Shown here one piece after another: positions 59,995 to 64,000 of a stretch of 64,000 bases of DNA (position 1 is its first letter; each line of letters opens with the position of its first letter). Position numbers and translations under genes: made by a program. Location of the stretch: NCBI RefSeq assembly GCF_009687885.1, contig NZ_BLAF01000020.1, positions 101,092 through 165,091 on the forward strand, in the 5' to 3' direction. The notes beneath the pieces are model-generated. The model saw nothing but the letters and a program-made list of their open reading frames with translations. It searched no databases and was not told where the DNA came from. Source of the stretch: Acrocarpospora pleiomorpha. Its GTDB lineage: Bacteria; Actinomycetota; Actinomycetes; Streptosporangiales; Streptosporangiaceae.

Positions 59995-60055
59995 CACGGA
60001 CCCCGTGAGTAACTCGAGCCCGCGCGCTCCCACCCACCTGATCACGAGCCGCAGC

Positions 60056-60165
60056 GGGCCATCAGTTCAAACCCAGGGCCACCGGTAAACGCCCGTCAGG
60101 GGGCCACCAGTTCAAGCCATCGGTTTCACACCCGGCAGGGGGGCTACCGGTTCACGCCCGTCAGG
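60056..60165 (+). repeat. Degenerate direct repeats between kdpD and the KimA-like gene
   Basis: GGGCCACCGGTAAACGCCCGTCAGG-type units recur: a 25-bp copy at 60076-60100 and another at 60141-60165 differ at three positions. Partial copies lie at 60056-60077 and 60101-60123, with a more distant one at 60121-60139. They could be regulator sites or remnants of a small repeat family. Confidence 0.6.
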
Positions 60166-60271
60166 AAGGCGTAAGGATTCTGGTTCCCGCCGTATGGGTG
60201 TCGTATGGGAGGGCCGTGACGGGGCCGACATGGGGTGACGATGGGGACATCTACCCCTATAGGAGGACTTA

Positions 60272-62098
60272 ATGTCCGCGGTGCTCACCACCCCTGCGGC
60301 CAAGGAGCCCCCGGATACCCGGGACAGGCATCGGCTGAGCGTGCTCGGCGGTCTGGCCGCGCTGTCGCTGGACGCGATGGCGTCGGTCGCTTACGGTCCC
60401 GAGGCGATCGTGCTGGTGCTGGCCGTGGCGGGCGGGGCCGGTCTGGGGTTCGCCGTTCCGGTGACGCTCACCATCGCCGCCCTGCTGGCGGTGCTGACCT
60501 TCTCCTACCGGCAGGTCATCGCCGCCTTCCCCGAAGGGGGCGGCGCTTATGGCGTGGCCAAGACCCATCTCGGCCGGCGGGCCGGGCTGGTGGCCGGGGC
60601 CAGCTTGATCATCGACTATGTGCTGAATGTGGCGGTGTCGGTGGCCGCTGGGGTGGCGGCGCTCACGTCGGCGTTTCCGGAGCTGTTGCCGTACACGGTG
60701 TGGCTCTGTCTGGCGGTCCTGGCCCTGGTCACGGGCGTCAATCTGCGCGGGATCGCGGGCAGTGCCCGCGCTTTCATCGTGCCGACGGCGGTTTATGTCG
60801 GCGCGATCCTGCTGGTGATCGTCGCGGGTCTGGTTCGCACCGGGCCCGCCGTGGTGACCCAGGCGCAGGTGACGGGGTTGCAGACCGTCGGGGTTCTGCT
60901 GCTGCTCAAGGCTTTCGCCAATGGCTGCGCTTCGCTGACCGGCGTCGAGGCCATCGCCAACGCCGTGCCCTCCTTCCGGAAGCCGCGGGTGAAGCGGGCG
61001 CAGCGGGCCGAGGTCGCGCTCGGGGCGCTGCTGGCGGTGATGCTGGTCGGGATCGCCGCGCTGATCGAGAAGTTCGCGATCGCGCCGGTGGAAGGCGTCA
61101 CGGTCCTGGCGCAGGTGACCCAGGCCTCCCTCGGCGACGGACCGCTGTTCTACCTGGTCCAGTTCTCCACCGTGATCCTGCTCGCGCTGGCGGCCAACAC
61201 CTCCTTCGGCGGTTTGCCGGTGCTTGCCCAGCTCCTGGCCGCCGACAACAACCTGCCGCACTTCTTCGCGTTGCGCGCCGACCGGCACGTGCACCGGTAC
61301 GGCATCGCCTTCCTCACCGTCACCTCGGCCGCGCTGCTGGTCCTCGCACAGGGCGACATGAACCTCCTCGTGCCGCTGTTCGCGATCGGCGTCTTCGTCG
61401 GCTTCACGCTCTCCCAGAGCGGAATGGTCAAACACTGGGTGACCGCGCGTCCGGCGGGCTGGAAGTGGCGTGCCGCGCTCAACGGCTTCGGCGCTCTGCT
61501 GACCTTTCTGGCCGCGATCGTCGTCACGATCTCCAAGTTCACCGAGGGCGGCTGGCTGATCGTGGTCACGCTGCCGCTGATGGTGCTGGTGATGGAGCGA
61601 GTGAACCGGTCCTACGCGCGCATCGGGCAGCGCCTGGAACTGGGCAGGACGCCGGTTCCGCCCCGGTCCCGGCGTTCCCTGGTGGTGGTTCCCGTGCACG
61701 CGGTCAACCGGCTGACGTGCGAGGCCCTGGCCGCCGCGCTGTCCCTCGGCGACCGGGTGGTGGCGGTCAACGTCACCCACCCCGAGGACGAGCAGGAGGC
61801 CCGCCGGTTCATCGAAGCCTGGGAGCGCTGGCAGCCTGACGTCGAACTGGTGCAGCTCTTCGACGCCCACCGGCGTTTGGACGAACCCCTCATCGACTAC
61901 CTCAGCCGGGTTCCCGAGGCTCACGTTTTCGTGCTGATCCCCGAGGTCGAGCCGGAGCATGCCTGGCAGCGCGTGCTGCAGAACCAGCGCGGCGCGGTCC
62001 TGGCTCGCGCGCTGCGCCGCCGTACCGACGTGGTCGTGTGCCGGATGCGTTTCCGGGTGGCGGCACGTACGGCGGACCTGGCCCTGCCAAGGCGCTGA
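60272..62098 (+). CDS. kimA: KimA-like high-affinity potassium importer (APC superfamily, USP-like tail)
   Basis: A 608-residue permease, almost identical in length to B. subtilis KimA (607). About 12 helices occupy residues ~25-460, opening with the family segment LSLDAMASVAYGPEAIVLVL and containing FSYRQVIAAFPEGGGAYGVAKTHLG. A cytosolic domain of ~150 residues follows (SLVVVPVHAVNRLTCEALAAALSLGDRVVAVNVTHPEDE). KimA is a K+/H+ symporter controlled by c-di-AMP; location next to kdp supports the potassium assignment. ATG 60272 has AGGAGG five bases upstream. No c-di-AMP riboswitch was recognised upstream. Confidence 0.82.
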   Translation: MSAVLTTPAAKEPPDTRDRHRLSVLGGLAALSLDAMASVAYGPEAIVLVLAVAGGAGLGFAVPVTLTIAALLAVLTFSYRQVIAAFPEGGGAYGVAKTHLGRRAGLVAGASLIIDYVLNVAVSVAAGVAALTSAFPELLPYTVWLCLAVLALVTGVNLRGIAGSARAFIVPTAVYVGAILLVIVAGLVRTGPAVVTQAQVTGLQTVGVLLLLKAFANGCASLTGVEAIANAVPSFRKPRVKRAQRAEVALGALLAVMLVGIAALIEKFAIAPVEGVTVLAQVTQASLGDGPLFYLVQFSTVILLALAANTSFGGLPVLAQLLAADNNLPHFFALRADRHVHRYGIAFLTVTSAALLVLAQGDMNLLVPLFAIGVFVGFTLSQSGMVKHWVTARPAGWKWRAALNGFGALLTFLAAIVVTISKFTEGGWLIVVTLPLMVLVMERVNRSYARIGQRLELGRTPVPPRSRRSLVVVPVHAVNRLTCEALAAALSLGDRVVAVNVTHPEDEQEARRFIEAWERWQPDVELVQLFDAHRRLDEPLIDYLSRVPEAHVFVLIPEVEPEHAWQRVLQNQRGAVLARALRRRTDVVVCRMRFRVAARTADLALPRR

Positions 62099-62172
62099 CG
62101 GCCGCGTCATCTTCCCGATGATTCCCGTACTTGATGGCGGGCGATCCCCTGACGCGATGTCCTCCGGTTTGC

Positions 62173-62192
62173 GCGTCAATAATCCATCAAGG
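62173..62192. promoter_or_regulatory. CGTCAA/CATCAA 11-bp-phased repeat upstream of the 62.3-kb gene
   Basis: CGTCAA (62174-62179) and CATCAA (62185-62190) are 11 bp apart. AAACCGTAG follows at 62203-62211. The pattern resembles the region upstream of kdp, and its near-reverse complement lies at 63603-63622. OmpR-type regulators such as KdpE bind 11-bp-phased direct repeats. Confidence 0.4.
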
Positions 62193-62290
62193 CCCGAGGT
62201 AAAACCGTAGCAAAGGCATATAGAAGTGCGATGCGTCGACTTCGGTGCGCTTTGATTGGCTACGGGCACGATTCACGTGAAGGAAAGGCG

Positions 62291-62677
62291 ATGCTCCCTC
62301 GTAGGCCAGGTTCGCGGCTGCCGTTCGGATTCCTGATCACTATAGGTTTCGTGGTGGTGATTCTGGCATGCTCGACGGTTGCGCTGGGGATTCCGGCTAC
62401 TGAGATCGGAACGCGTGTCGCGGTAATAGCGGCGGTCGTGGGGCTGTTCGGAGCTTGGGCACGGCACATGGGTGCGGCGTTGGTGACGGCCGTAATGGCC
62501 TGGTTCTTCGCCACCGGCTTCCTGGTCAACGCCGCTGGACTGCTGACCTTCGTGGGTCAGGACTTCATCAGGCTCACCGTACTTCTCGGGGCCTCGATCA
62601 CGGGCGGCGCGTATGGGGTCCGGGCCCGCCGGCGCGCGGCCTTCGCTGCCATCGCCCTCGCTGTCACGGAAGAATAA
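62291..62677 (+). CDS. Small membrane protein of unknown function
   Basis: A 128-residue protein with four hydrophobic segments: FLITIGFVVVILACSTVALGI, TRVAVIAAVVGLFGAWA, AALVTAVMAWFFATGFLVNAAGLL and LTVLLGASITGGAYG. The layout recalls the four-helix DUF4118 region of KdpD, but the similarity is too weak to name. ATG 62291 is preceded by GAAGGAAAGG; an upstream ATG at 62231 lacks a ribosome site. It follows the KimA-like gene by about 190 bp. Confidence 0.65.
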   Translation: MLPRRPGSRLPFGFLITIGFVVVILACSTVALGIPATEIGTRVAVIAAVVGLFGAWARHMGAALVTAVMAWFFATGFLVNAAGLLTFVGQDFIRLTVLLGASITGGAYGVRARRRAAFAAIALAVTEE

Positions 62678-62813
62678 AGATCATATCGGCGGTGATCTGT
62701 AGAGGCCGTCAAGAACGCGTACGGATCGGCGCTTAACGCGTAGGAGTCTCATATCGATTGCCCCGGCCGCTCCGATGATGTCCGAGAGTGGAACTCCCGA
62801 CATAGGAGGAACC

Positions 62814-63473
62814 ATGGTGGCGCTCGTATCCCAGTCCAACGAACCCCCGGATACCAGCGGCCGTCTGGGTCGTGGAATGGAGCAGTTCCATCATCCGCGG
62901 CCGGTGCGTGTCGGGGGCCGGGGCTACTTCCGCCCGACGGCTCAACGAGATCAACTGCTGGCCGGCCTCACGGGTTCGGTGCTGGAGATCGGTGCCGGCG
63001 ACGGGGTCAAGGTCACCTGTTATCCCGCCGGTGTCGAAGAGATCACACTCGTTGAGCCGGATCCGTTCCTGCGAGCCGCGGCCGGCCTCGCCGCGCCCAA
63101 TGTCGCGACCAGCGTGCGGATCCTCGACGGCGGCCCCACGCGGCTACCGGTGCCAGACGCGTCGTGCGACGCGGTCGTCTGCTCACTGATCTTGTGCTGC
63201 TCGCCGCGCCTGGAGACGACGCTGGCAGAGGTGAGGCGCGTCCTGCGTCCGAACGGTGAGCTGCGGTTCTACGAGCACCAGCCGTCGCCCAAGCCGGTCC
63301 TCGTCCTGGCCGAGCGGGTGATGACCCCGATCTGGTCGCGCGTCTGCGGCGGCTGCCGCCTCGCCCGTGACACCGTGGCCGCCATCCAGCGCGCGGGATT
63401 CACCATCGAGCGCCTCGATCGTTTCCCTCTCCACGGTGTCACCCATGCCCTTGGAAATGCCAGGCCCGAGTAA
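62814..63473 (+). CDS. Class I SAM-dependent methyltransferase
   Basis: A 219-residue Methyltransf_11-type enzyme. Motif I is VLEIGAGDGVKVTCYPAGVEEITLVEPDP, then DASCDAVVCSLILCCSPRLETTLAEVRRVLRPNGELRFYEH (motifs II-III). The C-terminus WSRVCGGCRLARDTVAAIQRAGF is shared with UbiE-like enzymes of the phosphatidylethanolamine methyltransferase type. Its substrate is unknown. ATG 62814 follows AGGAGGAACC. The stop is embedded in the terminator hairpin. Confidence 0.85.
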   Translation: MVALVSQSNEPPDTSGRLGRGMEQFHHPRPVRVGGRGYFRPTAQRDQLLAGLTGSVLEIGAGDGVKVTCYPAGVEEITLVEPDPFLRAAAGLAAPNVATSVRILDGGPTRLPVPDASCDAVVCSLILCCSPRLETTLAEVRRVLRPNGELRFYEHQPSPKPVLVLAERVMTPIWSRVCGGCRLARDTVAAIQRAGFTIERLDRFPLHGVTHALGNARPE

Positions 63474-63484
63474 TTCTCGGGCCT
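63462..63484 (+). terminator. Terminator hairpin overlapping the methyltransferase stop codon
   Basis: A perfect 9-bp stem AGGCCCGAG-TAATT-CTCGGGCCT. The TAA stop of the gene is part of the loop. Confidence 0.75.
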
Positions 63485-63602
63485 GCGGTGGAGCCTCCGC
63501 GGTGGTGAACCGAAGGCCGCCATCATGTGCCCCGATAACCAGGCGCGTCAACAATCAATAGAAATGCGCCGGCGCACGCGTTTCCTACGGCCGCGCTACA
63601 GA

Positions 63603-63622
63603 CCTTGACGGATTATTGATGC
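63603..63622. repeat. TTGACG/TTGATG 11-bp-phased repeat, inverted copy of 62173-62192
   Basis: CCTTGACGGATTATTGATGC is the reverse complement of the sequence at 62173-62192 at 18 of 20 positions. TTGACG and TTGATG are 11 bp apart. The two copies face each other across the small membrane protein and methyltransferase genes. No gene clearly starts from it. Confidence 0.5.
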
Positions 63623-63719
63623 TCGCGCGTCAGGGCGGCGTCAATTCCACTTGCCGTGCGGATCGTCAGCCGACATAGTGGATTCATCGACCGGGTAGGG
63701 CATCCGGAGAGGAGGAAGA

Positions 63720-63779
63720 ATGACAATGCGAAGCTGCGATTCTTCTCTTCTCAGGCCCGCTCGATGTCGCCTCCCTTAA
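63720..63779 (+). CDS. Possible 19-codon small ORF
   Basis: ATG 63720 is preceded by a strong GGAGAGGAGGAAG ribosome site and encodes MTMRSCDSSLLRPARCRLP. With two Cys and basic residues it looks like an attenuator leader peptide, but no biosynthetic gene is visible after it in the remaining 220 bp. Confidence 0.35.
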   Translation: MTMRSCDSSLLRPARCRLP

Positions 63780-64000
63780 ATTCGGGAAACTCATTCAGGC
63801 GACGAGCTGGTGCCGTTGTGACGGCAACTCGCGCCGCGCCGTGATCACGAATACGTGAACGGCGCCCAGGGCCCTCCCGGTGCGCGGTGGGTATGGCGAG
63901 AAAGGGACACAGCGGGCACGCGTACGCTCTCGCCATGTCGATGACCTCGTTTCTCCTTCTCGGGAGGCCCTGTCACGATCAATGGAGAAAGGGTCCATGA
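63780..64000. other. Unassigned window end; possible gene start at 63997
   Basis: No convincing complete gene. GGAGAAAGG at 63984-63992 stands before ATG 63997-63999, so a plus-strand gene may begin at the very edge. A 61-codon frame on the minus strand from 63936 lacks a well-placed ribosome site. Confidence 0.3.

Noticed and set aside
60166..60271. c-di-AMP (ydaO) riboswitch before the KimA-like gene
   Set aside because: Expected from other KimA genes, but none of the conserved ydaO blocks was recognised; only GC-rich repeats and a possible small hairpin.
60235..61839. Second plus-strand frame across the KimA-like gene
   Set aside because: Frame-shifted shadow, Arg/Gly-rich; ATG 60272 frame has all transporter features.
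1..64000. tRNA, rRNA, insertion sequences or CRISPR arrays
   Set aside because: None were recognised on reading both strands; no transposase-like protein and no repeat-spacer structure.

Overview
The window is high-GC DNA with dense, mostly 4-bp-overlapping operons, GTG/TTG starts beside ATG, and the gene families of a filamentous actinomycete: a SARP/AfsR regulator, a polymorphic RHS toxin, tandem universal stress proteins, a guanidine-III riboswitch of the Thermobifida type, and a large IclR-controlled catabolic locus. Streptosporangiales is my best guess at order level; that is inference, because there is no rRNA or housekeeping marker here.

Region 1 (1-9.7 kb) looks like a hypoxia/dormancy set. 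It has the 5' part of pyruvate formate-lyase, a PPOX-fold protein, a tandem USP, a SulP transporter, the PFL-activating radical-SAM enzyme and a CtpF-like P-type ATPase. Both divergent intergenic regions carry sequences resembling the DosR/DevR box. Then come a secreted RTX-like protein, a guanidinium exporter behind a guanidine-III riboswitch, a lipoprotein and a VanX-type dipeptidase.

Region 2 (9.8-29 kb) starts with an AfsR/SARP regulator. It continues with two back-to-back catabolic operons around an IclR gene. The left arm (ten genes, minus strand) encodes an HpcH/HpaI aldolase, cupins, carboxymuconolactone-decarboxylase-like proteins, a Baeyer-Villiger monooxygenase, an MBL lactonase, an SDR and two hydroxyisobutyrate-type dehydrogenases. 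The right arm (plus strand) encodes the IclR protein, a four-gene PotABCD-type importer, an amidohydrolase-like protein, and second copies of the MBL lactonase, SDR and CMD families. Three related operator-like sequences lie in the divergent promoter. Uptake, Baeyer-Villiger oxidation to a lactone, hydrolysis, oxidation and aldol cleavage is the inferred route; the substrate is unknown. This is the best candidate for an undescribed system.

Region 3 (29-41.6 kb) has a LacI-controlled ribose-type ABC operon ending in an unrecognised 456-residue protein, a MerR-controlled DrrAB-like exporter, and a Zur-controlled ZnuABC zinc importer. Beside the importer is a decayed zinc-associated TIGR03943-type gene.

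Region 4 (41.7-50.1 kb) is one polymorphic toxin gene of about 2,629 codons. It carries a chitin-binding-like insert, RHS/YD repeats, a LamG domain, a Pro-Ser stalk, a HINT autoprotease and a 92-residue C-terminal domain of unknown activity, followed at 8 bp by a probable immunity gene.

Region 5 (50.6-64 kb) is ion homeostasis: an ArsB/NhaD-type permease with a CBS protein, kdpFABCD with an extra 27-residue peptide but no kdpE, a KimA-like potassium importer, a small membrane protein and a methyltransferase. Related direct-repeat motifs upstream of kdp and of the 62.3-kb gene may mark a shared regulon.
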